Shown here piece by piece: positions 1 through 9,487 of a stretch of DNA of 64,000 bases. The notes beneath the pieces were generated by a model. That model saw only the letters and a program-made list of their open reading frames with translations. It did no database searches and had not been told where the DNA came from. Both the position numbers and the translations under genes were made by a program. Source of the stretch: Lederbergia citrea (GTDB taxonomy: Bacteria; Bacillota; Bacilli; Bacillales; Bacillaceae_C); the NCBI RefSeq assembly GCF_018343525.1, contig NZ_JAGYPH010000001.1:372001-436000 (forward strand). The letters run 5' to 3'. Within the stretch, counting starts at the first letter, position 1, and each line of letters begins with the position of its first letter.

Positions 1-135
1 CCGGCGAAAGCAAATGCAATCATTGACTTCCGGGAACAAAATGGATCATTTAAACAAACGGAAGATCTACAAAAAATATCAGGCATTGGTGCGAAGACAT
101 TTGAAAAGCTGCAGGATTTAATCACGGTGCATTAG
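1..135 (+). CDS. comEA: ComEA, DNA-binding competence protein (3' end only)
   Basis: The window opens inside this gene; 44 codons and the TAG stop are visible. The fragment is the second helix-hairpin-helix of a C-terminal HhH pair, with the hairpin SGIGAKTFEKL near its end. ComEA is the membrane-anchored receptor that binds incoming double-stranded DNA during transformation and passes it to the ComEC channel. The assignment rests on this motif and on comEB and comEC following directly. The membrane anchor lies outside the window. Confidence 0.88.
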   Translation, partial: PAKANAIIDFREQNGSFKQTEDLQKISGIGAKTFEKLQDLITVH

Positions 136-209
136 TAAACAGGAAACATTGACTAATTTCAAACAATGCATTTAAACTGAAGAAAAGAGAGAGAAGAGGG
201 AGAAGGAAT

Positions 210-671
210 ATGGAAAGAATTTCATGGAATCAATATTTTATGGCTCAAAGCCATCTACTTTCATATCGCAGCACGTGTACGAGGTTAACTGTCGGCGCAA
301 CCATTGTTCGGGATAAGCGAATCATTGCTGGGGGCTATAACGGCTCCATCGCAGGAGGAGTTCATTGTATTGACGAGGGTTGCTATGTGATTGACAACCA
401 CTGTGTCCGCACGATACATGCGGAGATGAACGCGATTATTCAATGTGCAAAGTTTGGTGTTCCTACTGATAACGCTGAGATTTACGTCACGCATTTTCCA
501 TGCTTGCAATGCTGCAAAGCAATTATCCAGGCGGGAATAAAAGCAGTTTATTACTCAGAGGATTACAAAAATCATCCACATGCCATTGAGTTGTTTACAC
601 AAGCAGGTATCAGTGTCGAGCATGTGCCTTTAGATAAGGGAATTTTTCTCTCCTTTGCTGACGGTCAGTAA
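210..671 (+). CDS. comEB: ComEB, dCMP deaminase-family protein
   Basis: This 153-residue protein belongs to the zinc-dependent cytidine/deoxycytidylate deaminase fold. The signature HAE is at residues 70-72 (zinc ligand His70, catalytic Glu72) and PCxxC at 97-101 (zinc ligands Cys98 and Cys101). The family converts dCMP to dUMP. The gene sits in the late competence comE operon, but I recall its B. subtilis counterpart being dispensable for transformation. It is shorter than the B. subtilis protein as I remember it (about 190 residues), at the C-terminal side. An AGAGGGAG-like ribosome site precedes the ATG. Confidence 0.92.
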   Translation: MERISWNQYFMAQSHLLSYRSTCTRLTVGATIVRDKRIIAGGYNGSIAGGVHCIDEGCYVIDNHCVRTIHAEMNAIIQCAKFGVPTDNAEIYVTHFPCLQCCKAIIQAGIKAVYYSEDYKNHPHAIELFTQAGISVEHVPLDKGIFLSFADGQ

Positions 672-726
672 CATAATAGGGGGAGGCTAGATTGACCTCT
701 CCTGAAAAATGATTAAAGGAGTTGCT

Positions 727-3054
727 ATGGTATCGGGTAAATGGATTTACTTAGCGGCAGCTGCCCTCTCAGGTATATTGATGATACTTGAGCTTCATGT
801 TTGCTCCTTCATATTTATTTTGTTGGTCACCCTGAGAATATTATTGGAAAAGGATAAGTGGCTGTTTGTCATGTTTTGTGTTGTCGTGGTTTTATTTATA
901 ATGGGAGCTCTAAAAAGCGAAAAAGAAAAAACTACAATTCACTCCGCAGGAAAAGTACAGCTTTATGTCACCTTCAAAGAAGTCCCCAATATTGATGGTA
1001 ATCGTTTACGGGCAGTAGTTTCTGATTTAAATGAAGAAAAGTTGATCCTTACTAATACCATCCAGAGCGAACCAGAAAAAACAATGTTGGAACGCCAACT
1101 ACGCGCAGGCGGATCATGCCTCGTTTCTGGTGAACTGATCCAACCTGGAAATAATAGGAATGAACATGCATTTAATTATCAACGATACTTGTTTAGACAA
1201 AATATACACTGGCAGTTTCAAGTAAACAATCTATCTTTAAAAGAATGTGATGTTTCCAAACTCTCCTGGATATCCAAATTGCAAAACTTGAGAGCGGCTG
1301 GCATTAATCATGTCGAGGAAAACTTTCCTGCTACACTTATTCCGTATGCCAATGCACTTATTTTTGGTGATCGGACAGCATTTTCGGAAGATGCTTATCG
1401 TGCCTATCAAAAAATTGGAGTCGTCCATCTACTTGCGATATCTGGTCTTCATATTGGTTTTCTTGTTGGCGGCATTTATTTTATTTTCCTACGTCTTGGA
1501 TTAACGAAAGAAACAGTCTTTTGGCTGTTAGTTTCTTTACTTCCGGTATATGCCGTGGTTTGTGGTGCTAATCCTCCAGTTATTCGAGCAGTTATTATGA
1601 CTTTGATATTAATGGTATCAAAGAAATGGCGTCTTCCTCTCACAACACTTGATGCATTCTCAATTAGCTTTATCGTCTTTCTATTTTTCGATCCCTATTT
1701 AATTTACCATGCTGGTTTTCAGCTATCTTATTGTGTGAGTTTGGGCTTAATCGTTTCTTCAAAATATTTGCTTGGAAAACATGTCTCGCTTATTCAGCAA
1801 ATGGCCAATATCTCCGTTATTTCCACGCTCACTTCACTCCCCATTCTCGCCTTTCATTTCTATGAATTTTCCATCATTAGCATTGTAGCCAATATTATTT
1901 TTGTTCCATTTTATACTGCTGTTGTTTTACCTGCTATGCTATTTCTTTATTTGCTGCAATTTTTTCACTCTGCGCTGTTTTCCCTACTAGCTGGGTTAAT
2001 ATCCAAGCTAGTATTTTACTCTGAACAATTCGCGAAAGTAGCTGGATCATTAAAGTTTTCTATGCTTTTAACTGGAAAGCCAGGAGCTATTGGCATGGTA
2101 TGCATGATCGCAGGTTCAGCTTTCTACTTGTTATTAAAAGAACGGGGGAAATCACTGCCCTATGCAGCAATGCCGTTGTTCCTTATTTTATTGTTTCAAG
2201 TTTTAGCTGTAAATTTTTCTCCCAAAGGCGAAGTTATTTTTATTGATGTTGGACAAGGAGACAGCATATTGATTAAGCTTCCATATAATCGAGGGACCTA
2301 TTTAATCGATACAGGAGGTCAAATTAGTTTTCCCATCGAAGATTGGCAAAAGCGGAAAAATCCTTTTCACGTCGGAGAAGATATTGTATTGCCATTATTG
2401 AAAAGTAAAGGAATCAGTAAATTAGACAAGGTTATCTTGACTCATAGTGATATGGATCATATGGGAGCAGCACAAGAATTGTTAGAGGAAATCTCGATTA
2501 AAGAAATTATTATTTCAAAAAACTCATGGCAGAAGCCGTTGATGAGTGAGTTCATAACATCGGCAAAACAATTGGGAATTATGATACGTGAAGAGAAGGC
2601 GGGAACGGGATGGGAGAATAAATCGGGAAAATTTCATTTTATATTTCCATTTGGGGATGAATATAAAGACAATAATAGTTCTCTCGTTTTATATGGAGTG
2701 TTCGGCGGGATGAAGTGGCTTTTCACTGGAGATGTTGAAAAAGAAGGAGAGGGGGAGATGATTAAGGCTTATAACAAGTTTCATGTAAATGTATTAAAAG
2801 TCGGACATCACGGCAGTAAGAGCTCTACGAGAACAGAGTTCCTTGAAGCGGTAACACCAGAATACGCAATTATTTCAGCGGGAAAAAATAATCGCTATGG
2901 TCATCCACATCCGGAAGTGATGGATGCGCTTCAAAAGAAAAAAATCAATATTTTTCAAACGAGCGAAGAGGGGGCTGTTCATTACATATTTTCAAAAAAG
3001 GGCGGAACCTTTAAGACAATTTTACAATATGATAAAGCAATACAAGACAAATAA
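727..3054 (+). CDS. comEC: ComEC, DNA uptake channel protein
   Basis: ComEC forms the membrane channel for single-stranded DNA entry during transformation. The protein (775 residues from ATG 727) has N-terminal membrane segments, a DUF4131-like soluble domain, and a polytopic Competence domain with the signature HLLAISGLH at about 234-242. A C-terminal metallo-beta-lactamase-like domain has VGQGDS near 508 and THSDMDH at 572-578; this domain is thought to degrade the non-transported strand. I chose ATG 727 because AAAGGAG lies five bases upstream; an ATG at 709 in the same frame has no ribosome site at proper distance. Length matches the family. Confidence 0.95.
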   Translation: MVSGKWIYLAAAALSGILMILELHVCSFIFILLVTLRILLEKDKWLFVMFCVVVVLFIMGALKSEKEKTTIHSAGKVQLYVTFKEVPNIDGNRLRAVVSDLNEEKLILTNTIQSEPEKTMLERQLRAGGSCLVSGELIQPGNNRNEHAFNYQRYLFRQNIHWQFQVNNLSLKECDVSKLSWISKLQNLRAAGINHVEENFPATLIPYANALIFGDRTAFSEDAYRAYQKIGVVHLLAISGLHIGFLVGGIYFIFLRLGLTKETVFWLLVSLLPVYAVVCGANPPVIRAVIMTLILMVSKKWRLPLTTLDAFSISFIVFLFFDPYLIYHAGFQLSYCVSLGLIVSSKYLLGKHVSLIQQMANISVISTLTSLPILAFHFYEFSIISIVANIIFVPFYTAVVLPAMLFLYLLQFFHSALFSLLAGLISKLVFYSEQFAKVAGSLKFSMLLTGKPGAIGMVCMIAGSAFYLLLKERGKSLPYAAMPLFLILLFQVLAVNFSPKGEVIFIDVGQGDSILIKLPYNRGTYLIDTGGQISFPIEDWQKRKNPFHVGEDIVLPLLKSKGISKLDKVILTHSDMDHMGAAQELLEEISIKEIIISKNSWQKPLMSEFITSAKQLGIMIREEKAGTGWENKSGKFHFIFPFGDEYKDNNSSLVLYGVFGGMKWLFTGDVEKEGEGEMIKAYNKFHVNVLKVGHHGSKSSTRTEFLEAVTPEYAIISAGKNNRYGHPHPEVMDALQKKKINIFQTSEEGAVHYIFSKKGGTFKTILQYDKAIQDK

Positions 3055-3066
3055 TTCCGTTAAAGT

Positions 3067-3103
3067 AAAAGAAGAAGCTTGCAATAGGCAATCTCCTTCT
3101 TTT
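3067..3103. terminator. Probable bidirectional terminator between comEC and yqzM
   Basis: AAAAGAAG (3067-3074) pairs with CTTCTTTT (3096-3103), and an inner TTGC/GCAA stem lies between them. Both outer arms are A- or T-rich, so the hairpin could end transcription from either of the convergent genes. Confidence 0.5.
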
Positions 3104-3117
3104 AAGTAACTATACAA

Positions 3118-3252
3118 TTATTTTCCGAGCAGTTCGATGACCGTTCCAATCACAAAAATTGCTGCGAAGAATACGAATGACACTGCAAAACCAACACCAG
3201 AATCGACAGCATCATTACGCTTCGATTGGACATTTTGTTCAAATTCGTTCAC
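3118..3252 (-). CDS. yqzM: YqzM-type small membrane protein
   Basis: A 44-residue protein with a polar N-terminus (NEFEQNVQSKRNDAVDSGVG) and one hydrophobic helix at about 21-40. It matches the short YqzM protein found between comEC and holA in Bacillus, in sequence and position. Function is unknown. The start is GTG at 3252, preceded by the ribosome site AGGAGGGG five to six bases upstream; a longer in-frame extension to 3339 has no such site. Confidence 0.8.
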   Translation of the reverse strand: MNEFEQNVQSKRNDAVDSGVGFAVSFVFFAAIFVIGTVIELLGK

Positions 3253-3478
3253 AACTACCCCTCCTATTTCCACTATAGTATAGACGAAAGTAAAAATAAA
3301 ATCCACTTTTCCTTTACCACTGTTGACAAGAGTTGACACCCATACTTTTTTAGAGAAAGGTCAAACTACACTTACAATGGATTACCGCTTCTGTTTAAGT
3401 ATCCTAGGCCTTATGCTGAAGCGTTCATCATAGATCAGGGGGCATTTTCATTGCGATGATTTTTGTCCCCTTTACCAC

Positions 3479-3507
3479 TTGTCAAATAAGCCCGGCTTTC
3501 ATACGAT
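3479..3507 (+). promoter_or_regulatory. SigA-type promoter upstream of holA
   Basis: TTGTCA (3479-3484) and TACGAT (3502-3507) are separated by 17 bases, about 35 bases before the holA start. They match the vegetative consensus at 5/6 and 4/6 positions. Confidence 0.4.
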
Positions 3508-3542
3508 AGAGATAGAACGTTTATGAGAGAAGGGCTATAACG

Positions 3543-4559
3543 ATGAAAGCATGGAAGAAAATCGAACAAAAACAGTTTTCGCCTCTTTATTTATTATATG
3601 GAACAGAGGACTTTATAATCAATGAGACAAAACAAAAAATAGTGGCAAATGTGTTAACAGAAGAGGAAATGGACTTTAATTTATCGGTTTATGATTTGGA
3701 AGAAACGCCTGTGGAACAAGCCATTGAAGATGCCGAAACATTCCCTTTTACCGGTGAAAAAAAATTAATTATTTTACATAATCCCGTTTTTTTAACAGCG
3801 GAGAAACCAAAAGATAAACTTGAGCATAATTTAAAAAAATTAGAAGCTTACATCCAGGAGCCAGCTTCTTATTCAATTGTTGTTTTCGCTGGATCTTATG
3901 AAAAACTTGATGAAAGAAAAAAAATAACGAAGCTGCTAAAGAAAAACGCGGAAATTATCGAAGGGAAAAAGCTAAGCGAACCGGAATTAAAAGTCTGGAT
4001 CCGTGAGCAAGCAGCGGTGAATAAAGTTCAAATAGATGAAATGGCAATAGAGCTACTACTTACCCTCGTTGGTTCAGATTTAATGAAGCTACATACTGAG
4101 TTGGAAAAATTATCTTTATATGTATCGGAGTCAAAACGAATCGACGAAGAGATTGTCGAAAAACTGACATCTAGATCGTTTGAACAAAATATTTTTGACC
4201 TAGTGGACAAAGTGGTCCAGCGCAAGATGGATGAAGCCTTTCGGATATATTACGACCTCCGGAAACAAAATGAAGAACCCATTAAAATTTTGGCACTTCT
4301 CTCAAGTCAGTTTCGTCTTATTTACCAGGTGAAAGAGTTATTAAAGAGAGGCTATGGCCAACAGCAAATTGCCGGAATGGTCAAGGTACATCCGTTCCGT
4401 GTAAAACTAGCATCCGGACAGTCGCGTTCTTTTACTGAGAAAGGGCTAGGAGAAATCATCAATTTACTTGCCAAAACAGATGAACAGCTTAAAACTGGCG
4501 GGGCGGGAAGAGATGTGGCTTTAGAGATGTTTTTATTTAAATTAGGAAGTTTAAATTAA
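3543..4559 (+). CDS. holA: DNA polymerase III delta subunit (HolA/YqeN)
   Basis: The delta subunit opens the beta sliding clamp as part of the clamp-loader complex. The 338-residue length and the N-terminal pattern (PLYLLYGTEDFIINET) fit the HolA family: a RecA-like domain I, the AAA lid, and a C-terminal collar domain with conserved EPIKILALLSSQFRLIYQ near 240-257. The ATG at 3543 follows GAGAGAAGGGC. Position just before rpsT on the opposite strand is the same as in B. subtilis. Confidence 0.94.
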   Translation: MKAWKKIEQKQFSPLYLLYGTEDFIINETKQKIVANVLTEEEMDFNLSVYDLEETPVEQAIEDAETFPFTGEKKLIILHNPVFLTAEKPKDKLEHNLKKLEAYIQEPASYSIVVFAGSYEKLDERKKITKLLKKNAEIIEGKKLSEPELKVWIREQAAVNKVQIDEMAIELLLTLVGSDLMKLHTELEKLSLYVSESKRIDEEIVEKLTSRSFEQNIFDLVDKVVQRKMDEAFRIYYDLRKQNEEPIKILALLSSQFRLIYQVKELLKRGYGQQQIAGMVKVHPFRVKLASGQSRSFTEKGLGEIINLLAKTDEQLKTGGAGRDVALEMFLFKLGSLN

Positions 4560-4560
4560 T

Positions 4561-4597
4561 AAAAGCGAAAGCGCCAGATAAGCTTTGAGCTAGACAA
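4561..4597. repeat. Partial Bacillus-type intergenic repeat
   Basis: Directly after the holA stop comes AAAAGCGAAAGCGCC, then AAGCTTTGAGCTAGACA. This resembles, from memory, an end of an intergenic repeat (AAAAGCGGAAGCGCC...) that is frequent in Bacillus genomes. A related GGCGCTTCCGCTTT end is present in this window at 28508-28521. Only one end is present here. Confidence 0.4.
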
Positions 4598-4600
4598 AAA

Positions 4601-4624
4601 AACGACCTCGAGGGGTCGTTTTTT
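4601..4624. terminator. Bidirectional terminator between holA and rpsT
   Basis: AACGACC (4601-4607) pairs with GGTCGTT (4614-4620). A T run follows on the plus strand and an A run precedes it, so it serves the convergent genes holA and rpsT. Confidence 0.85.
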
Positions 4625-4629
4625 CATAC

Positions 4630-4890
4630 TTATGCCATTTTGCTAAGTTTTGTAGCAAGACGTGCTTTTTGACGGTTAGCAGTATTTTTATGGATTAAAC
4701 CTTTTGTTGCAGCTTTATCCAAATGCTTAACGGCGCTTTTGAAAAGGTCTTTTGCGTTTTCTTCGTTTTGATCAACAGCAAGTTCGAATTTCTTAACGGC
4801 TGTACGCATAGCTGATTTAACAGCAATGTTTTGAGCGTTTTTTTCTTCGTTGATTTTTACGCGTTTGATAGCAGATTTGATGTTTGGCAT
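4630..4890 (-). CDS. rpsT: Ribosomal protein S20
   Basis: S20 is a primary 16S rRNA-binding protein of the 30S subunit. The 86-residue, Lys/Ala-rich sequence begins [12 protein letters not shown] and contains the conserved [12 protein letters not shown] near its C-terminus. The start is ATG 4890, nine bases after AGGAGG; a GTG three codons upstream overlaps that ribosome site and is less likely. Monocistronic and opposite to its neighbours, as in B. subtilis. Confidence 0.97.
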   Translation of the reverse strand: MPNIKSAIKRVKINEEKNAQNIAVKSAMRTAVKKFELAVDQNEENAKDLFKSAVKHLDKAATKGLIHKNTANRQKARLATKLSKMA

Positions 4891-5070
4891 TACATTCACC
4901 TCCTGACAATGATCGAGGTTCTATGTCACTCGACTTTCACCATTCATAAACAATAAGAACAAGAGATATTTTATCAAACGCTTGATAGGAATGCAATACT
5001 TCTGAATGAAAAATGGGCGGGGAGGAAATGATAGACCATAAATATTTTTCTTTCAGGAGGGGATGGATGA

Positions 5071-6195
5071 ATGAGTAATGAGCTAGATTTAAGCTGCTAT
5101 TCAGTTAGAACTGATTTAGCTACTGAAGTATTCGAAATGGCACTTGAGCAAATGACTGGTGAAAAACAGGGGAAAATTGAAAATAAACAACTTGAAGGCA
5201 TCATTATAAAAGAAAAAATGTCAGGTGAGATTAAAGTGTCACTTGCAACGATAACACCAGAAGGCGAAAAAAAATTCGGAAAAAAACAAGGTCATTATTT
5301 AACTCTTGAAGTGCAGGGAATTAGATCACAGGACAGTAATTTACAGCAAGAAGTGCAAGAAACTTTTGCCCGGGAGTTTAGTGCATTTCTTAATATGATG
5401 AATATACCAAAAACCGCCAGTTGTTTAATCGTAGGACTTGGAAACTGGAATGTCACTCCCGATTCACTTGGACCGCTCGTTTGCGAGCATCTCATCATTA
5501 CCCGGCATTTATTTGAGCTTGATGCACATAATGTAGATGAAGGTTATAGGGCAGTGAGCGCCCTTTCACCGGGAGTAATGGGTCTGACTGGTATTGAAAC
5601 AAGTGATATAATTTTTGGGGTAGCTGAAAAGTCGAAGCCTGATTTTATTATTGCGATTGATGCACTTGCATCCAGGTCAATTGAAAGGGTAAACGCAACG
5701 ATTCAAATCTCCGATACCGGTATCCATCCTGGCTCTGGTGTTGGCAATAAGCGAAAAGAATTAAGCAAAGAAACGTTAGGGGTTCCTGTTATTTCCATTG
5801 GAGTCCCAACGGTTGTTGATGCGGTTACGATTACGAGTGATACAATTGATTTTTTACTTAAACATTTCGGAAGGGAAATGAAAGAGTCTGGAAGGCCATC
5901 AAGATCGCTGGCACCTGCTGGACTTGCGTTTGGAGAAAAGCGAAAGCTGACAGAGGAAGACCTGCCGGAAGAACGGGAAAGACAAACATATTTGGGAATG
6001 ATAGGTAGTCTTGAAGAAGAGGAGAAGCGGCAACTCATCCATGAGGTGCTTGCTCCCCTTGGCCATAACTTAATGGTTACGCCAAAAGAAGTGGACGTTT
6101 TTATTAATGATATGGCTAATCTCCTTGCTTCTGGGTTAAATGCTGCGCTTCACACTGCCGTTGATAAAACGGATGCTGGGTTTAAAACAAGATAA
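5071..6195 (+). CDS. gpr: Germination protease (spore protease GPR)
   Basis: GPR is the aspartic-type (family A25) endoprotease that starts degradation of small acid-soluble spore proteins during germination. It is made as a zymogen in the forespore. The 374-residue protein has the N-terminal propeptide with the autoprocessing-like sequence YSVRTDLA at about 10-17, and the conserved core around [22 protein letters not shown] lies about ten bases upstream of ATG 5071. A TGAATG (5003) and AATGATA (5027) pair could be a weak SigG promoter, unproven. This gene is the clearest sign of a spore former here. Confidence 0.95.
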   Translation: MSNELDLSCYSVRTDLATEVFEMALEQMTGEKQGKIENKQLEGIIIKEKMSGEIKVSLATITPEGEKKFGKKQGHYLTLEVQGIRSQDSNLQQEVQETFAREFSAFLNMMNIPKTASCLIVGLGNWNVTPDSLGPLVCEHLIITRHLFELDAHNVDEGYRAVSALSPGVMGLTGIETSDIIFGVAEKSKPDFIIAIDALASRSIERVNATIQISDTGIHPGSGVGNKRKELSKETLGVPVISIGVPTVVDAVTITSDTIDFLLKHFGREMKESGRPSRSLAPAGLAFGEKRKLTEEDLPEERERQTYLGMIGSLEEEEKRQLIHEVLAPLGHNLMVTPKEVDVFINDMANLLASGLNAALHTAVDKTDAGFKTR

Positions 6196-6217
6196 TGTTT
6201 ATCGTCGTAATATTTTT

Positions 6218-6248
6218 AAAAGCGTATCCATGGTGATGCGCTTTTTAT
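6218..6248 (+). terminator. Terminator after gpr
   Basis: AAAAGCGTATC (6218-6228) pairs with GATGCGCTTTT (6235-6245) with one G-U pair and a six-base loop, followed by T-rich sequence. It separates gpr from lepA. Confidence 0.75.
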
Positions 6249-6317
6249 TGTTTATTGATTTCTATGCTGATATAATTTACCCTAGCATACATGCGCCGAT
6301 TAACAGGAGTGAAAAAA

Positions 6318-8153
6318 ATGAATCATGACGAAAGATTAAAAAGACAAGAAAAAATCCGTAACTTTTCAATCATTGCCCATATAGATCACGGGAAATCAAC
6401 ATTGGCAGACCGGATTTTAGAACAGACGAAAGCACTCACATCACGTGAAATGAAAAGCCAGTTGCTAGATTCCATGGACTTGGAGCGGGAGCGGGGCATT
6501 ACCATTAAATTAAATGCTGTTCAATTAAAATATAGAGCGAAAGACGGAGAAGACTATACTCTCCACTTAATTGATACGCCAGGACATGTGGATTTTACCT
6601 ATGAAGTATCGAGAAGCCTTGCTGCATGCGAAGGGGCCATACTCGTAGTTGATGCCGCTCAGGGGATCGAAGCGCAAACCCTAGCGAATGTTTATTTGGC
6701 TCTGGACAATGAGCTTGAAATTCTCCCAGTCATAAATAAAATTGATTTGCCAGCAGCGGATCCGGAACGAGTTAAAAAGGAAATCGAAGATGTAATTGGG
6801 CTTGATGCATCAGATGCTGTTTTGGCCTCTGCAAAAGCAGGCATCGGAATTGAAGATATACTTGAGCAAATTGTTGAGAAAGTTCCTGCGCCTAAAGGAG
6901 ATCCTAATGGACCGTTACAGGCACTTATTTTCGATTCGCTTTATGATGCCTATCGTGGTGTCATTGCCTATATCCGAGTTGTAGAAGGTACAGTGAAAGC
7001 TGGAGACAAAATAAAAATGATGTCAACAGGAAAAGAATTTGAAGTTTCAGAAGTAGGTGTGCACTCACCAAAACCGATGTTGGTCGATGAATTAACGGTC
7101 GGAGATGTTGGTTTTTTAACTGCCTCTATTAAAAAGGTAGGAGAAACACAGGTTGGCGATACGATCACTAGCGCAAGTAATCCTGCTAAGGAAGCACTTC
7201 CTGGATATCGAAAGTTAAACCCTATGGTGTATTGTGGACTTTATCCAATTGATTCTGCCAAGTTCAATGATTTGAGAGAGGCACTTGAAAAGCTGGAGCT
7301 AAATGATTCTGCGCTCCAGTATGAGCCTGAATCATCACAAGCACTTGGCTTCGGCTTCCGCTGTGGGTTCCTTGGGCTACTCCATATGGAAATTATCCAA
7401 GAGCGGATTGAACGCGAATTTAAAATTGATTTAATTACGACGGCACCAAGTGTTATATACAAAGTTCATATGACAGATGGCACTGTTTTAAATGTAGACA
7501 ATCCTTCCAATATGCCTGATCCGCAAAAAATTGATCATGTAGAAGAACCATATGTCAAGGCATCAATGATGGTACCGAATGATTATGTTGGTGCAGTTAT
7601 GGAATTGTCTCAAGATAAGCGTGGCAATTTTGTTGATATGCAATATTTGGATGATATTAGAGTGAATGTCGTTTATGAAATTCCCCTTGCCGAAATTGTG
7701 TACGACTTTTTCGATCAATTAAAATCAAATACAAAAGGTTATGCCTCGTTTGATTATGAAATGATTGGCTATCAGCCATCTAAATTGGTGAAGATGGATA
7801 TTTTATTAAACGGGGAACAAGTGGATGCATTAAGCTTTATTGTCCATAGCGATTTTGCTTATGAAAGAGGAAAAGTCATTGTTGAAAAGCTAAAAGAGCT
7901 TATTCCTCGACAACAATTTGAGGTTCCCGTACAAGCGGCTATCGGCCAAAAAATTGTTGCACGTTCGACCATAAAATCAATGGGTAAAAACGTTCTGGCA
8001 AAATGTTACGGCGGTGATATTTCCAGGAAACGAAAATTATTAGAAAAACAAAAAGAAGGTAAAAAGCGAATGAAGCAGGTTGGTTCCGTTGAGGTTCCTC
8101 AAGAGGCATTTATGGCCGTCTTAAAAAGGGACGAAACGGGAAAGTCTAAATAA
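6318..8153 (+). CDS. lepA: Elongation factor 4 (LepA) GTPase
   Basis: LepA is a ribosome-bound translational GTPase that acts on stalled or back-translocated ribosomes. The 611-residue protein has G1 AHIDHGKST at 20-28, G3 DTPGH, G4 NKID, and the LepA-specific C-terminal domain ending in [20 protein letters not shown] placed the start at ATG 6318 behind AGGAGTG; the reading frame runs open to 6291, but nine extra residues there are not typical and lack a ribosome site. Normally second after spoIIP-yqxA, here it follows gpr directly. Confidence 0.97.
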   Translation: MNHDERLKRQEKIRNFSIIAHIDHGKSTLADRILEQTKALTSREMKSQLLDSMDLERERGITIKLNAVQLKYRAKDGEDYTLHLIDTPGHVDFTYEVSRSLAACEGAILVVDAAQGIEAQTLANVYLALDNELEILPVINKIDLPAADPERVKKEIEDVIGLDASDAVLASAKAGIGIEDILEQIVEKVPAPKGDPNGPLQALIFDSLYDAYRGVIAYIRVVEGTVKAGDKIKMMSTGKEFEVSEVGVHSPKPMLVDELTVGDVGFLTASIKKVGETQVGDTITSASNPAKEALPGYRKLNPMVYCGLYPIDSAKFNDLREALEKLELNDSALQYEPESSQALGFGFRCGFLGLLHMEIIQERIEREFKIDLITTAPSVIYKVHMTDGTVLNVDNPSNMPDPQKIDHVEEPYVKASMMVPNDYVGAVMELSQDKRGNFVDMQYLDDIRVNVVYEIPLAEIVYDFFDQLKSNTKGYASFDYEMIGYQPSKLVKMDILLNGEQVDALSFIVHSDFAYERGKVIVEKLKELIPRQQFEVPVQAAIGQKIVARSTIKSMGKNVLAKCYGGDISRKRKLLEKQKEGKKRMKQVGSVEVPQEAFMAVLKRDETGKSK

Positions 8154-8247
8154 AAAGCTGACATAGTATGTACGGGGGAGTAAGGCCTGATATATGATCA
8201 AGCTGAACTTCCCCTTTGTTTTATTATAATTTTAAGGTTGTGAAAAA

Positions 8248-9375
8248 ATGAAAGCAGCATATATCCATATCCCTTTTTGTGAACATATTTGCCATTATTG
8301 TGATTTTAATAAAGTTTTCCTCCAAGGTCAGCCTGTAGATGAATATGTTCGCCTACTAATAAAAGAATTCGAAATTGCTCTTGAACAAAATCCAGTTCAA
8401 CAATTAGATACAATCTTTGTCGGAGGAGGTACGCCGACGTCGCTAACTGAAAAGCAACTTGAAGTCCTTTGTAAAGGCATCAGAGAATATTTGCCACTTC
8501 ACAATGGGGAGTTTACCTTTGAGGCAAATCCAGGAGATTTATCGAAAGAGAAACTGAAAGTTTTATCGGAGTACGGCGTGAATCGACTTAGTTTTGGTGT
8601 TCAATCGTTTAATGATGAACTCCTCGCGAGAATTGGCCGTTCACACCGTGTCAAGGATGTATATGCTTCCATTGAATCGGCTCAGAATCTGGGATTTACA
8701 AATATTAGCATCGATTTAATTTATGCCTTGCCGGGACAAACAATTTCCGATTTTCAATCTACGCTTAATGAAGCACTCGCACTGGACCTTCCCCATTATT
8801 CAAGCTACTCACTCATTGTCGAGCCAAAAACTGTTTTTTATAATTTAATGAGGAAGGGTAAATTATCTCTTCCTGGAGAAGACATTGAGGCTGAAATGTA
8901 TCGTCTAGTGATGGAAGAGATGGAGAAAAAAGGGTTAAAGCAGTATGAAATCAGCAATTTTTCGAAACCTGGCTTTGAAAGTCTCCATAACTTAGTGTAT
9001 TGGGACAACGAGGAATACTTTGGTTTTGGAGCAGGTGCACATGGATATGTAAATGGTGTAAGGTATTCGAATGCTGGGCCTTTGAAAAAATATATGGAAC
9101 CTTTATCAATGGGGGAAAGACCAATATTTGAGCAAAATACCGTCTCGAAAAAAGAAAAGATGGAGGAAGAAATGTTCCTGGGGTTGAGGAAATCAGAGGG
9201 CGTAAATATTCATCGATTCAAAGAGAAGTTTAATGAAAATCTCTTGGACACCTTTCAAGGGCCGATTGACCAAATGATCGGGCGTGGACTTTTATGTATT
9301 GAAGATGATTTTATTAAATTGACCAAGTCAGGTCGCTTCCTGGGAAATGAAGTTTTTCAATCATTTCTTCTATAA
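8248..9375 (+). CDS. hemW: HemW-type radical SAM protein (heme chaperone)
   Basis: The 375-residue protein starts with the radical SAM cluster motif C11-E-H-I-C15-H-Y-C18, followed by DFNK. It continues through VGGGTPTSL and the HemN C-terminal domain. The pattern DFNK and the length separate HemW from true coproporphyrinogen dehydrogenase HemN. HemW binds heme and is implicated in delivering it to respiratory enzymes. In older annotations it is called hemN or YqeR. It precedes the hrcA operon, as in B. subtilis. Confidence 0.92.
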   Translation: MKAAYIHIPFCEHICHYCDFNKVFLQGQPVDEYVRLLIKEFEIALEQNPVQQLDTIFVGGGTPTSLTEKQLEVLCKGIREYLPLHNGEFTFEANPGDLSKEKLKVLSEYGVNRLSFGVQSFNDELLARIGRSHRVKDVYASIESAQNLGFTNISIDLIYALPGQTISDFQSTLNEALALDLPHYSSYSLIVEPKTVFYNLMRKGKLSLPGEDIEAEMYRLVMEEMEKKGLKQYEISNFSKPGFESLHNLVYWDNEEYFGFGAGAHGYVNGVRYSNAGPLKKYMEPLSMGERPIFEQNTVSKKEKMEEEMFLGLRKSEGVNIHRFKEKFNENLLDTFQGPIDQMIGRGLLCIEDDFIKLTKSGRFLGNEVFQSFLL

Positions 9376-9406
9376 GAAATTTGTCACGGCTATAGGTGTA
9401 AAATCG

Positions 9407-9435
9407 TTGACATCAACTAAGCATTTTGTTACTTT
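9407..9435 (+). promoter_or_regulatory. SigA promoter of the hrcA-dnaK operon
   Basis: TTGACA (9407-9412), a 17-base spacer and TACTTT (9430-9435) lie just before the CIRCE operator. The spacing and the operator overlapping the expected transcript start match the B. subtilis dnaK promoter layout. Confidence 0.7.
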
Positions 9436-9445
9436 AATTATAGAT

Positions 9446-9472
9446 TTAGCACTCGTGTGAATAGAGTGCTAA
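9446..9472 (+). promoter_or_regulatory. CIRCE operator (HrcA binding site)
   Basis: TTAGCACTC-N9-GAGTGCTAA is a perfect match to the CIRCE inverted repeat. HrcA bound here represses the heat-shock operon, and GroE activity controls HrcA folding. Confidence 0.98.
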
Positions 9473-9487
9473 CAGAGGTGATAAATC

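Noticed and set aside
6291..6317. N-terminal extension of lepA to 6291
   Set aside because: The extra residues overlap the AGGAG ribosome site of ATG 6318 and are not part of the family.
8170..8222. A hairpin GGGGGAGT/ACTTCCCC between lepA and hemW
   Set aside because: The loop is about 26 bases, there is a mismatch, and the T run is broken; too weak to call.
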